Source: Acutalibacter muris
GTDB lineage: Bacteria > Bacillota > Clostridia > Oscillospirales > Acutalibacteraceae
Assembly (NCBI RefSeq): GCF_002201475.1
Contig: NZ_CP021422.1
Coordinates: 3,658,001 to 3,722,000, forward strand
Length of the DNA: 64,000 nt
Direction: 5' to 3'
Shown here: piece after piece, positions 35,104 through 44,370 of the stretch
Position numbering within the stretch: position 1 is the stretch's first letter
Layout of the letters: each line of letters begins with the position of its first letter
Notes under the pieces: generated by a model
The model's input: the letters and a program-made list of their open reading frames with translations, nothing else
What the model was told of the DNA's origin: nothing
Databases searched by the model: none
Position numbers and translations under genes: made by a program

Positions 35104-35596
35104 AGTAATCAGCGTTAAGGGCACCGCTTTCGGTCAGGATATGCTGGAGGTCTTAGCTGAGAGACAGCTTGAAAAAGTCTCGTTTTGCGAGTTGGATATC
35201 TCGAAATCTATTCTAACCTTAAAAGACCATCTTGTCAATAGGCTCAGCCACGATAACTGGAGAGCTGACCCCGGCCTGTGCCAGCCGGAACTGCGCTACC
35301 TTTACCCCATCTACTTCGATTCCGTTCGCGTCCTGCTGGCAGAGTGCGTGGCTGAGTTCTTCCAGACCGGCGGGATCTATATGGCTGTTCTGGACCCCTA
35401 CCGCATGGAGTATGTGGAGCATGAGATAAGAGTGCTGATACTTAGGCCGGAGGAGGTTTCCTCTCTCCTGCGGGCGCTCAGGAAAGTCCATGCCCCGGGC
35501 CATGACCTGATTGCCAGATGGAAAAATCAAGCTGACCAAGAGAGGTGGCTGGAGCACCTCCAAACGCTCCAACAGGCTATAAGCAAATTACAGTAA
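35087..35596 (+). CDS. Unknown protein coupled to parB
   Basis: 169 residues starting inside the parB 3' end (17-nt overlap). No family recognised, no signal or membrane segment; predicted mainly helical with aromatic stretches (LRYLYPIYFDSVRVLLAECVAEFFQ). Translational coupling with ParAB suggests a role in element maintenance. The following 70 nt include a short hairpin region and AGGAGG for the next gene. Confidence 0.6.
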   Translation: MAATARVISVKGTAFGQDMLEVLAERQLEKVSFCELDISKSILTLKDHLVNRLSHDNWRADPGLCQPELRYLYPIYFDSVRVLLAECVAEFFQTGGIYMAVLDPYRMEYVEHEIRVLILRPEEVSSLLRALRKVHAPGHDLIARWKNQADQERWLEHLQTLQQAISKLQ

Positions 35597-35666
35597 ATAC
35601 AGTTTCCTGCCCCATTACTCTTTGTGGTGGGGCTATTTTTGTACCCATTTTTAGGAGGCGTCGACC

Positions 35667-35861
35667 ATGAAAGATGATTTTTGGGACATTTGTAACTGCC
35701 CGGAGTGCAGTTACTTTAGCTCAGGTAAACCCCACTGCTGCGGTTTACCAAAGCGTATAACGGAGCGGGACAAGCCCTATATCCGGGGGGCCGTGCGGAC
35801 CTGCCACTGCGTCAATCCCCGCCTGTGGGAATTTTATGAGAGCTTGGGGGCGGGGAAATGA
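35667..35861 (+). CDS. Small cysteine-rich, probably zinc-binding protein
   Basis: 64 residues with CNCPECSYFSSGKPHCCGLP and CHC: seven cysteines and two histidines in short spacing. TTAGGAGG upstream. Overlaps the next gene by ATGA. Function unknown. Confidence 0.6.
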   Translation: MKDDFWDICNCPECSYFSSGKPHCCGLPKRITERDKPYIRGAVRTCHCVNPRLWEFYESLGAGK

Positions 35862-36109
35862 AGGAGGCTTTTGGTCCGGCAGACAATATTGCCGACGGAA
35901 AAATGTACCTGCGTTTGGCGGCAGATATGGATAACCGCATAGCGGAGTTAAGAGACAGATTCAATTCCACCGGCGATATGCAGTTTTATTATAAAATTCA
36001 GGAATTGAAGAAAATCCGGCGCGAACACCGGGACACGGCGGCGCTCCTGCTGCGCCGGGGCGAGCTCCGGGAGAGGGAAAAAGCGGGAAAGGGGGAGCAT
36101 TGCCGATGA
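35858..36109 (+). CDS. Small hypothetical protein
   Basis: 83 residues, helical and charged (LAADMDNRIAELRDRFNSTGD, ELKKIRREHRDTAALLLRRGELREREKAGKG). Coupled by ATGA to the upstream Cys-rich gene and overlapping the methyltransferase gene downstream. No family recognised. Confidence 0.5.
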   Translation: MKEAFGPADNIADGKMYLRLAADMDNRIAELRDRFNSTGDMQFYYKIQELKKIRREHRDTAALLLRRGELREREKAGKGEHCR

Positions 36110-36786
36110 TGAAACTCCTGCTGGGCGGCTCGCCCTGCACCCACTGGAGTATCGCCCAATCGCGCCACAGAGAGACCAGGCCGGAGGGCCAGGGCTGGGA
36201 GCTGTTCCGCAACTATCTTATCGCAAAGGAGCGGTATTGTCCAGACTTTTTCCTCTATGAGAACAACAAAAGCATGGCGCCGGCTATCCGGGAGCAGATC
36301 ACGGCGGAGCTGGGTGTGGAGCCGATATTCATCAACTCCGCCCTGGTGTCCGCCCAGAGCCGCCAGCGGCTTTACTGGACGAACATACCCGGAGTAGAGC
36401 AGCCCGAGGACCGTGGGCTGGTGCTGCGGGACATTTTGGAGAGCGGCCTGCCGCTCCGGGAAAAAGGGTACACACTGAAAGCCAACTATGCCAACTCTAA
36501 CGCGGCCAACGCCCTGGATAGCAAGCACTTCCCCGCGACAATGGCGGCGGAGCCAATCCGAGTGGGCGCCATCGAGAGCAGCACCGGCTCAGAGGGCCAG
36601 GGCCACAGAGTGTACTCTGCGGACGGAAAGAGCAAGACCCTCTGCGGCAACGGCGGCGGTGCGGGAGCGAAAACTGGGCTTTACACAGTCCCCACCGGGA
36701 TGGCATGGCGGGGCCATGCAAACGCTGATAACCCATCCTCCTTTGAGGCCCGCCCTGACCAGAAAGCTAACGCTGTCATTGTATAA
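36100..36786 (+). pseudogene. Cytosine DNA methyltransferase-like protein, 3' truncated
   Basis: 228 residues. LLLGGSPCTHWSIAQ holds the catalytic Pro-Cys, FFLYENNKSM corresponds to the ENV motif, and SALVSAQSRQRLYWTNI to the QxRxR motif. The target-recognition part follows, but the frame ends at ANAVIV, where relatives continue to a conserved RKLTPxECERLQ block. The end coincides with a change of gene content at ~36786, perhaps an internal deletion end. Confidence 0.75.
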
Positions 36787-36823
36787 ACTATCTGCAAATC
36801 TTATTATACGAGGAGAATAAACA

Positions 36824-37342
36824 ATGAAACGACTAACAACTGACACCCCGAACGGAAATTTTGAGACCATCCTTAACTTTGTATACAGTAAGGATGGCTG
36901 GGCTTACATACGGCATGACGGAGAGCATGAGAACGTGAGGTTGACAGATTGGGCAAGGTGGCAGTGTATACTCCATGGGCGTAACGAAGTTCTGTCAGAA
37001 ACGCCGGAAAAAATTGACGAGCGGCTTTGTGACTGTTTGATGGATGGTCCAATATGTTCTATTGCAACAGATGCTCCAAGCTGCCCCATAGCAATGGCTT
37101 ATTGCTTTGCAAGCCAGGCCGTGCATCAGGAGGACAATATGAACGCTATCACACAAGAGCCTCTGGCAGACGTCCGTAACATACACGTTGACCCCAGTCT
37201 GCCGAGGGACGAACGCATAAAAGAGTATTTACGTCAAATCAAAAACCCCTACTGCTTCAAATGCGGCAAATTCACCGTACACGCACGATACACGCCGGAC
37301 GGCCCTTCCCTTGAGGAGTGCCTGAAGCAGGTGCTGATGTGA
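36824..37342 (+). CDS. Fused small phage/ICE protein plus DUF6870-like domain
   Basis: 172 residues. The N-terminal part (about 1-105: FETILNFVYSKDGWAYIRHDGEH, LCDCLMDGPICSIATDAPSCPIAMAYCFASQ) is unknown. The C-terminal 67 residues from MNAITQEPLADVRNIHVDPSLPRDERIKEYLRQIKNPYCFKCGKFTV match DUF6870. A good ribosome site (AGGAGG) stands before that internal Met at 37139, so the two parts may be separate genes that have become in-frame, or give two products. Confidence 0.6.
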   Translation: MKRLTTDTPNGNFETILNFVYSKDGWAYIRHDGEHENVRLTDWARWQCILHGRNEVLSETPEKIDERLCDCLMDGPICSIATDAPSCPIAMAYCFASQAVHQEDNMNAITQEPLADVRNIHVDPSLPRDERIKEYLRQIKNPYCFKCGKFTVHARYTPDGPSLEECLKQVLM

Positions 37343-37350
37343 AAAAAACT

Positions 37351-37379
37351 TTGACTTCCCCGGCCCGATGTGCTATACT
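37351..37379 (+). promoter_or_regulatory. Promoter of the triple recombinase operon
   Basis: TTGACT (37351-37356), 17 bp, TATACT (37374-37379). TTCCCCGG at 37356 and CCGGGGAA at 37431 form an inverted repeat spanning the leader. Confidence 0.75.
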
Positions 37380-37466
37380 CAATCTTGGAAAAAGAATTGA
37401 ATAGGCAGATCTGAATCACTCTTTGAAATACCGGGGAATTTTGGAAATTTTTAAGGAGTGATTTTT

Positions 37467-39092
37467 GTGTCCGAATTTATGGCAGCGGCCTATCTGCGGC
37501 TATCCTATACCAATGACAGGACGGCGGAAAGCGACAGTATTCAGAACCAGAAGAAGCTTATTGAGGACTATATCGCCACCCACCCGGAAATCGAGCTGGT
37601 CTCGGAGCGTGTGGACGACGGGTACAGCGGCGTTCTGTTTGACCGGCCCGCGTTCCAGGAAATGATGTCCGACATCATGGCGGGGAAGGTCAACTGCGTA
37701 ATCGTGAAGGACCTCTCCCGGCTGGGCCGCGAGTATATCGAAACCGGGCGCTATCTGCGCCGGATTTTCCCCACCTGCGGGGTGCGGTTTATTTCAGTCA
37801 ATGACAATATCGACACAGCAAACGAGAACAACGGCGACGACCTGAACATCAGCATGAAGAACCTGCTGAACGATACCTACTGCCGGGATATTTCCGTCAA
37901 AACCCGCAGCGCCCTGCTGACAAAGCGCCGTAACGGCGACTATGTGGGTGCCTGCCCCATCTACGGCTACCGCAAGGACCCGGATAACCACAACCGGCTG
38001 GTAATCGATGAGGACGCTGCTGGAATCGTCCGGGACATCTACCGCCACAAGATAGATGGAGCTAGTGCAAAAAGGATAGCGGAGGAGCTGAACCGGCTGG
38101 GCGTTCTTTCTCCTATGGCCTACAAAAGCAGCCGGGGCTTACCCCACCCCACCGGCGGCTTTGCGGATGTGCCCGGCGCAAAGTGGTCCGCCCGGGCTGT
38201 TCTGCGGATTTTGCAGGAGGAAACCTACACCGGCGTTCTTCTGCAAGGCAAACAGGAAACCTATAATCACAAGCTGAAAGATATTGTTCAAAAGCCCCCG
38301 GAGGAATGGGTACGCACTGAGAACGCCCATGAACCCATAATTTCAAAAGGGGATTTTCATCTGGTGCAAAAGATACTGAGCCTTGACACCCGCACTGCGC
38401 CGAACGGAGAGGCGGTCTATCTGTTCTCCGGCCTGCTGATCTGCGGTTCCTGCGGCGGGCGCATGACCCGCAAGACCAATACCGTGAACGGCAAAAAGTA
38501 CGTTTACTATCACTGCCCCACCGGCAGAAAAAACGGCTGCACACACCCTGTTATGCTGAAAGAAAGCGACCTGACCGCCTGTGTGCTGGAGAGCCTGCAG
38601 GCCCATATCCGTAGTGCCGTTTCCCTGGACAGGCTGCTGGACAGCATTAGCGAGGAGGAGATCGGCCGGGAGGAGATCGCAAAGTTCAAGGCCCGGATTG
38701 CCGATAACGAGGTAAAGTTGGAGGAAGCGCGGCAGTTCAAGGCCACGCTCTATGAGAATTTCATCGGCGGCTTCATTGACAAAAAGGACTATCAGGACCT
38801 GAAAAGCCTCTACACCCTCCGTGCCCGGCAGGCGCAGGAAGCAATTTCGCTCCTGCGTGAGGAGATGGAGCGTACCATAGACAATTCCGGCGACCGCCTG
38901 CGGTGGATCCAGCATTTCAAAGAATTTTCAAACATGACCACGCTGGACCGGCGAGCGGTGATTGCACTGATCCAGTCCATCCGTGTGCTGGGAAAAGAAG
39001 ATTTACAAATCACCTTCCGCTATCAGATGGAGTATGAAAAAGCGCTGGAACGGCTGGCACAGGCTGTCTCTTTGGCAAAGGAGGCGGTCTGA
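37467..39092 (+). CDS. Large serine recombinase 1
   Basis: 541 residues from GTG 37467 (AAGGAG 8 nt upstream). The resolvase domain starts AAAYLRLSYTNDRTAESDSIQNQK with the catalytic Ser in LRLSY and VKDLSRLGREYIETGRYL; then the recombinase domain (GIVRDIYRHKIDGASAKRIAEELNRLG), zinc ribbon (CGSCGGRMTRKT ... HCPTGRKNGCTHP), coiled coil (about 390-450) and tail. Complete by length. First of three back-to-back recombinases that together mediate excision and integration of this type of element. Confidence 0.92.
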   Translation: MSEFMAAAYLRLSYTNDRTAESDSIQNQKKLIEDYIATHPEIELVSERVDDGYSGVLFDRPAFQEMMSDIMAGKVNCVIVKDLSRLGREYIETGRYLRRIFPTCGVRFISVNDNIDTANENNGDDLNISMKNLLNDTYCRDISVKTRSALLTKRRNGDYVGACPIYGYRKDPDNHNRLVIDEDAAGIVRDIYRHKIDGASAKRIAEELNRLGVLSPMAYKSSRGLPHPTGGFADVPGAKWSARAVLRILQEETYTGVLLQGKQETYNHKLKDIVQKPPEEWVRTENAHEPIISKGDFHLVQKILSLDTRTAPNGEAVYLFSGLLICGSCGGRMTRKTNTVNGKKYVYYHCPTGRKNGCTHPVMLKESDLTACVLESLQAHIRSAVSLDRLLDSISEEEIGREEIAKFKARIADNEVKLEEARQFKATLYENFIGGFIDKKDYQDLKSLYTLRARQAQEAISLLREEMERTIDNSGDRLRWIQHFKEFSNMTTLDRRAVIALIQSIRVLGKEDLQITFRYQMEYEKALERLAQAVSLAKEAV

Positions 39093-40736
39093 TTGGCGAG
39101 GAAAAGCAGGAAAAATCAATCCCCCGGCGTTAAGCAAGCTTCACAGGTGAAGGTCTGGCGGGCGGCGCTCTATATCCGTTTGTCCGTTGAGTTCAACGGC
39201 AGGCGGGGCGATTCCCTGGAAACCCAGCGGCAAATCATGGAAGCGTATATCGCCCTCTGCCCTGACGTCGAGATTGCCGGGGTATATACAGATAACGGCA
39301 CCACGGGCCGCACCTTCGAGCGGCAGGCCTTTCAGCAAATGCTGTCCGATGTGGAGGCGGGGAAAATCAACTGCATTGTGGTTAAGGACCTTTCCCGGCT
39401 GGGCCGGAATACCATCGACACAGGCTATTATATCGAGAAGTATTTCCCCCTTCACGGGGTACGGTTTATCTCTGTCAACGACCAGTTTGACAGCGAGGAT
39501 TCGCAAAACAATGGCAGTCACCTGATTGTGCCGCTGAAAAACATGATTAACGAGGCGTATGCCGCCGACATCAGCCGGAAGGTACGCTCCCAGCAGAGAC
39601 AGTCCATGCAGGAGGGGCAGTTTATTGGCGGGAGAGCTCCATATGGGTATCTCAAAAGCCCGCAGGATTGTCATAAGCTGCTTATTGACCCTGAGACTGC
39701 GCCGGTTGTGCGTCAAATCTTCCAGTGGGCGGCTGATGGAGTTGCCGTAAACAGAATCGTCCTGAATCTAAACGAGCAGGACATCCCCGCTCCGGGACAA
39801 TACAAGGCCAGTATGGGCATAATCACCAGCAAGAAACTAACAGGCGGCGGCAAGTGGCAAACCAGGACGCTTCATAGAATACTGACCGATGAGGTCTATC
39901 TGGGCGACATGGTGCAGGGGAAGACTCGCTCTGTCGGGCATAAGCAGGTGCCGGTTGATGAGAGCGAGTGGGTTGTGGTCCGCGGTACCCATGAACCGCT
40001 GGTAAGCCGGGATTTGTTTGCCCGGGTCCAGACCGGCCGGGCCCGGATGGCGGAGAAATATACACAAACCGCAAAAGAACCGTATAGCGTAAACATTCTG
40101 CGGGGGCGGGTGTTCTGCGGCGGCTGCGGTAAGAACCTCCATCGCCAGCGGCGCAATAGGGACTATTACGTTTATCATTGTATCTCCAATGAACGCATAG
40201 GTGAAGGCTCCTGTACCGCAAATATTTATATGAGCGAATCGGAACTGTTCAGCCTGATTCTGACCGTAATCCTAAAGAAAGCAGAGGCGGTGCTGGGTGA
40301 AAGCCTGCGGCTGAAGCAGTGCGGCGGCAAAACTGCCGCGCGGAAAGCAAAGACGGACGCAGAAATTACAGAACTGCGGCGGCAGACCGAAAGACACAGG
40401 GAACTGCTTGCCGGTTTGTATGAGAGCTTTGTGAAAGGGGTTCTCACACAGACGGAATATTTTGAGCTGAAGGAGGACTATAGTAATAAAATCAGCGGTG
40501 CGGCGGAGCGTGTCCGGCAGCTCCGGGCACAGCAATCGGAGCTTGAGCGGCAGCTGGAGGAATACACCGGCATTGCCGATAAGCTGGCGGCGGTAGGCGA
40601 GGACACGGAGCTCACCGCGCAACTGGTTGCCAAGCTGATCCAGCGGATTACCGTGAACGGCCCGGAGGATGTATCCGTTGACTTTACCTTTGACAGCGGC
40701 TTTGAACGGGTCAGGGAGGTGCTGGCAGATGAGTAG
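39093..40736 (+). CDS. Large serine recombinase 2
   Basis: 547 residues, TTG start immediately after the previous stop (GGAGG 8 nt upstream). AALYIRLSVEFNGRRGDSLETQRQIM with catalytic Ser, CIVVKDLSRLGRNTIDTGYYIEKYFP, IFQWAADGVAVNRIVLNLNEQ, zinc ribbon CGGCGKNLHR ... CISNERIGEGSC and coiled coil. Complete. Overlaps the third gene by 8 nt. Confidence 0.92.
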   Translation: MARKSRKNQSPGVKQASQVKVWRAALYIRLSVEFNGRRGDSLETQRQIMEAYIALCPDVEIAGVYTDNGTTGRTFERQAFQQMLSDVEAGKINCIVVKDLSRLGRNTIDTGYYIEKYFPLHGVRFISVNDQFDSEDSQNNGSHLIVPLKNMINEAYAADISRKVRSQQRQSMQEGQFIGGRAPYGYLKSPQDCHKLLIDPETAPVVRQIFQWAADGVAVNRIVLNLNEQDIPAPGQYKASMGIITSKKLTGGGKWQTRTLHRILTDEVYLGDMVQGKTRSVGHKQVPVDESEWVVVRGTHEPLVSRDLFARVQTGRARMAEKYTQTAKEPYSVNILRGRVFCGGCGKNLHRQRRNRDYYVYHCISNERIGEGSCTANIYMSESELFSLILTVILKKAEAVLGESLRLKQCGGKTAARKAKTDAEITELRRQTERHRELLAGLYESFVKGVLTQTEYFELKEDYSNKISGAAERVRQLRAQQSELERQLEEYTGIADKLAAVGEDTELTAQLVAKLIQRITVNGPEDVSVDFTFDSGFERVREVLADE

Positions 40737-42264
40737 TTCTATCGGCCTGTACATCCGGCTTTCTTCCGAGGACAGCAAGGTGGGCAGTATGAGCATTGAG
40801 AACCAAAAGCGCGCGCTCCATCAGTATGTTGACGCTAGGGATTGGGCCGCAGGGATGGAGGTTTTGGAGTTCGTTGACAATGGGTACAGCGGCGCCAGCT
40901 TCGAGCGTCCGGCAGTCCAGGAGCTGCTCGGGATGGTGCAGGAGGGCAAAATCGGCTGTATTATCGTTAAGGATTTCACCCGCTTCGGGCGCAACAGTAT
41001 TGAGGTCGGCTACTTCATGGAGATGGTGTTCCCGCTCTATGGAGTACGGTTCATCTCGATAAACGATGACTTTGACAGCGCACAGCTTCATGGTGATACC
41101 GGTGGGATAAATGTGGCGTTTAAGTACCTGATCAGCGAGTTTTACAGCCGCGACCTGTCAGTGAAGTATAAGAGCGCGAAGTACGCCAAGTTCAGGCGGG
41201 GCGAGTACCAGAGCAGGATTTGTCCCTACGGCTATCAGAAAGGCGCCGATGGGCGAATGGAGCCGGACCCCGAGACTGCGGAAACTGTGCGGTTTCTTTT
41301 TAGCATGGCTGCTACCGGCAGGAGTACCACAGATATTATCAAAGTGCTGTTTGACCGGCGAGTACCAACCCCAGGTGAGTATAAAGCCTCAAGGGGGCAA
41401 TGTTATCATGACATTTCTCGGACACATGGTATTTGGCAAAGGTCTGCTATCCTAAATATTCTGCACGACGAGCGCTACACTGGCACTTACATTATCGGAA
41501 AACGACAGAGAGTAGAGATAGGGAGTAATCATGTGCGAATGAAAGATGAACGCGAGTGGATAAAGATACCAGACCATCACCCGGCTATCATTTCAAAAGA
41601 GCTGTTTTCTCAGGTTCAGGCGGCGATCCGCCACGTCAAAAGCGAGAAGAAAAAGGTGGCACAATATCCGCTTAAAGGCAAGGTGTTCTGCGGCTGCTGC
41701 TTTCATGGGCTGCAGAGAATTGGCAAGAAAGGATATCGCTTTGCTTGCACACATTCTCAAGTGAACGAGAGCGCTCCCTGCCATGGCTTGGCAATCTCTG
41801 AGCAGGACTTGGAAAATTTGCTTTTAAAAATTCTCAGCAAGCAGGCCCAGGCGATTTTGAATCTGCCAGACCTTTCCCATACAAGGCGGTTGGATGTGGA
41901 GATTGCAAAGCAAACTGAGTACGGCGGGCAGATTGAGGAATATCTGGACCAAAAGCGGCTGTTATATGAGCGGTTTCTCTTGAAACAGATAAGTTTAGAG
42001 GATTACACTTCTCAGAAAGCAACGGTTGACCGGGAACTAGAGCGCTTGCGGGAGTTACATACAGCATTGAAAGTACGGACTTCGCAAATACAGATTGACG
42101 CAAAAACACAAAGCGCCCGGACAAAGCTGGCGCAGGAGGTAGTAGAGACAGGCAAATTAACGGCTGAGTTAGTTGATTCCTTGATTGACAAGGTTTATAT
42201 CTACCCCGGCAATCGGGTGGAAATCCTTTGGAATATGCAGGATTTTTGCTTAGGAGAATTTTAG
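40729..42264 (+). CDS. Large serine recombinase 3
   Basis: 511 residues from the ATG at 40729 (GGGAGG upstream). SIGLYIRLSSEDSKVGSMSIENQK with catalytic Ser, IIVKDFTRFGRNSIEVGYFMEMVFP, FLFSMAATGRSTTDIIKVLFD, zinc ribbon CGCCFHGLQRI ... CTHSQ and coiled coil. Complete. The element ends 60 nt further at GTGCC. Confidence 0.92.
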   Translation: MSSSIGLYIRLSSEDSKVGSMSIENQKRALHQYVDARDWAAGMEVLEFVDNGYSGASFERPAVQELLGMVQEGKIGCIIVKDFTRFGRNSIEVGYFMEMVFPLYGVRFISINDDFDSAQLHGDTGGINVAFKYLISEFYSRDLSVKYKSAKYAKFRRGEYQSRICPYGYQKGADGRMEPDPETAETVRFLFSMAATGRSTTDIIKVLFDRRVPTPGEYKASRGQCYHDISRTHGIWQRSAILNILHDERYTGTYIIGKRQRVEIGSNHVRMKDEREWIKIPDHHPAIISKELFSQVQAAIRHVKSEKKKVAQYPLKGKVFCGCCFHGLQRIGKKGYRFACTHSQVNESAPCHGLAISEQDLENLLLKILSKQAQAILNLPDLSHTRRLDVEIAKQTEYGGQIEEYLDQKRLLYERFLLKQISLEDYTSQKATVDRELERLRELHTALKVRTSQIQIDAKTQSARTKLAQEVVETGKLTAELVDSLIDKVYIYPGNRVEILWNMQDFCLGEF

Positions 42265-42324
42265 CTGGCTCAGTTCATAAAAAACTTGAAAAAATTTGTG
42301 TCTTGGGCTTGACATTTGGGTGCC

Positions 42325-43363
42325 GGAGCGTGTGCGGCGTCATTACTTTAGGTAAGGCTTCTTCGTGGCACTTGTTGTACTTCTTCACAAGCAGCCGAAA
42401 CATGGTGTCGTAGTTCGGTGCCGTTTTCGGGTTGCCGTCCCGGTTGAGGAACAGGAAACCGCAGTAACCGTCCACGATAATGTCCTTTGCGCCCTTGCGG
42501 TTGGCAAGCACACGCTTTAACGCTTCACAGACTTTCTCGCTCATGGGGATTTGCCGGACACCGCTTTCCGTTTTGGGCTTCTCAATGTAGTAGCCCGTTT
42601 CCTTGCTCCTAAGAAGCTGGTGGTCTACTGTGATTGTCCTGCCCTCAAAGTCAAGGTCGGCGTCGGTCAGTCCGCAAAGCTCGGAAATCCGCAGCCCTGT
42701 CCCCAGCAGTATCACGATCTCGTCATAGTATTTCTCATAGACGCTATCGCTCTCCACAAAGGCCAGTAGGCTTTCTTCCTGCGCTGGCGTGAGAGGTACC
42801 TTTGGCACCGTCGTATCTTCCAGAACGGTGTTAAGCTGGAAGTCAAACGGATTCTTGCGTATGCAATCGTCCTGTATCGCCGTATAAAAGGCTGCTTTCA
42901 GAGAACGCTTGTCATTGCTGATAGTTCGGTAAGCTATGCCCCGATCTCTCATGCGTAAAGCCCATTCTTTCGCGTCGGACATTTTTACGCTCTCAATCGG
43001 ACACGCGCCCAGCGGGTCGCTCTCCAATAGCTTCATCAGCCGTTCCCGGCTCTTTACGGTGTTGTGCCGCACATTTCCCCGGTGGCGGTTCTGCTTCGCA
43101 TAGAGCTGGCAGACCGTCATTTTTTTGCCGATAGGGTCTATCCCGTCGTCAAGGTCTTTCTGGATTTCCTTTTCCTTTTCCCGTAGGGATATGTCCTCCC
43201 GTTTTCCGGCTGGGGTCTTGTCCGTAGGCACTAACTTCCATGCGTAGACGAATTGCGGTTTTCCAAAGGTATCAACGTATTTGTAAGCATATCGCCCGTC
43301 TTTCCTCTGGCTCTCTCCTGAACGCAAAATACGGTTTTTGCTGTCCCGTCTTTTCTCTGACAT
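42325..43363 (-). pseudogene. Tn916-type tyrosine integrase, N-terminal piece
   Basis: From the ATG at 43363 (GAAAGGAGC upstream) about 347 residues: arm-binding part (YAYKYVDTFGKPQFVYAWKL), core-binding part (YAKQNRHRGNVRHNTVKSRERLMKLLESDPLG), and catalytic domain with Arg in GTGLRISELCGL, Lys in the beta-hairpin and TPHTLRH. The gene is broken after the HTLRH histidine by the 9.1-kb element; its last 50 residues are at 33042-33196. Confidence 0.92.
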
Positions 43364-43374
43364 AATGCGCTGCT

Positions 43375-44097
43375 CCTTTCCAAAGACGGAAGCCTTTTTG
43401 AGCGGCAAAGCTGCCGCCGAGCTGCAAGACGAGGCCGCAATGCAAACGGCAATCGGGAATGAGATTGCAACGCTTACGAAATCGTGGGGGAGCGAAAAAC
43501 TGGAAATTACGATTGAGTATGTTTTTCGCTGCGAAAATCCGCCGGATGGGACCCCGAACGGCAACGACACACCAGCCCCCAATACGGAAACCCGACAATC
43601 CGAATATGGTACAAAAGAGGACTACCAATCCCTGCTCGCTTTGAAAACGCCAGACTATGCCAGCATGAGCGTTGCAGATTTCAACGCAAAGTTGCTGGCA
43701 TGGGCTAACGAGGATTTTGGCCGAATGGAACGGATTGACGCTGATATGCTATGTAATGATTTTCAAGTGAGTTTCAGCGAAGAAGAACTTGCGTTTATTC
43801 GACTGACAGTATTTCTGTCTGGAACTGAAAATGGTGAGTTTGTGCAAAGCAATTACACAGGCGACCCTATGGTAGCCCCGGCCTATCAAGAGAGCTTGCC
43901 GCAGAAAGTGGATAAGTCCAACGAAAAAGCCCCTATGTGGTGCGACTTTGGCTATCGCTTCTTGTACCACATAGCAAATCAGGAAACGCTGACGGTTGGA
44001 GAGCGAGATCGTTGTATCGGCGGCATGATTACCGCCGTAGAGAAGTTTTGGAATGACACAACGCTTGATGATCTGCTCACTATGACGAAAGATGATG
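43375..44097 (+). pseudogene. Fragment of an unknown Clostridial protein (possibly M56/BlaR-like C-terminus)
   Basis: An open frame of about 240 residues with no start of its own: AAMQTAIGNEIATLTKSWGSEKLEITIEYVFRC, TPDYASMSVADFNAKLLAWANEDFGRMERIDADMLCNDFQVSFSEEELAFIRLTVFLSG, GERDRCIGGMITAVEKFWNDTTLDDLLTMTKDDV. This resembles C-terminal extensions I associate with M56/BlaR-type membrane proteins of gut Clostridia, but the family is not certain. Cut on both sides: by the integrase gene upstream and the VirD4 fragment downstream. Confidence 0.45.
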
Positions 44098-44370
44098 TGA
44101 TTTCCTGTACTTCTTCGCGTTCTTGCCTTTTACATAGACGGCAAGCCGGATAAGGAGCGCACCCGCAATCCCGATTAAAAGGTCTGTCGGGTGGAAGCTG
44201 GGGGCTGCGCTGGAAAAGGCGGCGGTAAAGCCCTCGCCCATGTGCAGCAGCTTTTGGCTTGCGTCCGCACCGGGGGCAAGGCGCACCGCTTCGCCCAGCT
44301 TGTCAAAGAGGTAGACAAAGAGAAGATAGGGGGCGTTTAGGATAAGCTGCTTCTTGATTTCCGGCTTCAT
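44097..44370 (-). pseudogene. VirD4/TraG coupling protein, N-terminal fragment
   Basis: First about 90 residues (MKPEIKKQLILNAPYLLFVYLFDKLGEAVRLAPG, LLIGIAGALLIRLAVYVKGKNAKKYRK) with two membrane helices, the usual N-terminus of the type IV coupling protein of Tn1549-like ICEs (normally about 600 residues). The Walker domains are gone; the break is just after KKYRK at ~44097. Overlaps the PcfB gene stop. Confidence 0.82.

Larger units (their letters stand above)
33197..42324 (+). mobile_element. 9.1-kb ParAB/triple-serine-recombinase element inserted in an integrase gene
   Basis: Both ends carry GTGCC (33192-33196 and 42320-42324). Joining the flanks at one GTGCC recreates an uninterrupted integrase reading TPHTLRH-TFCTNLANAG. 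The contents are an inverted-repeat left end, ParA, ParB, several small genes, a truncated methyltransferase and three serine recombinases. No relaxase or secretion genes remain, so it is probably an internal-deletion derivative of an ICE. Confidence 0.85.
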
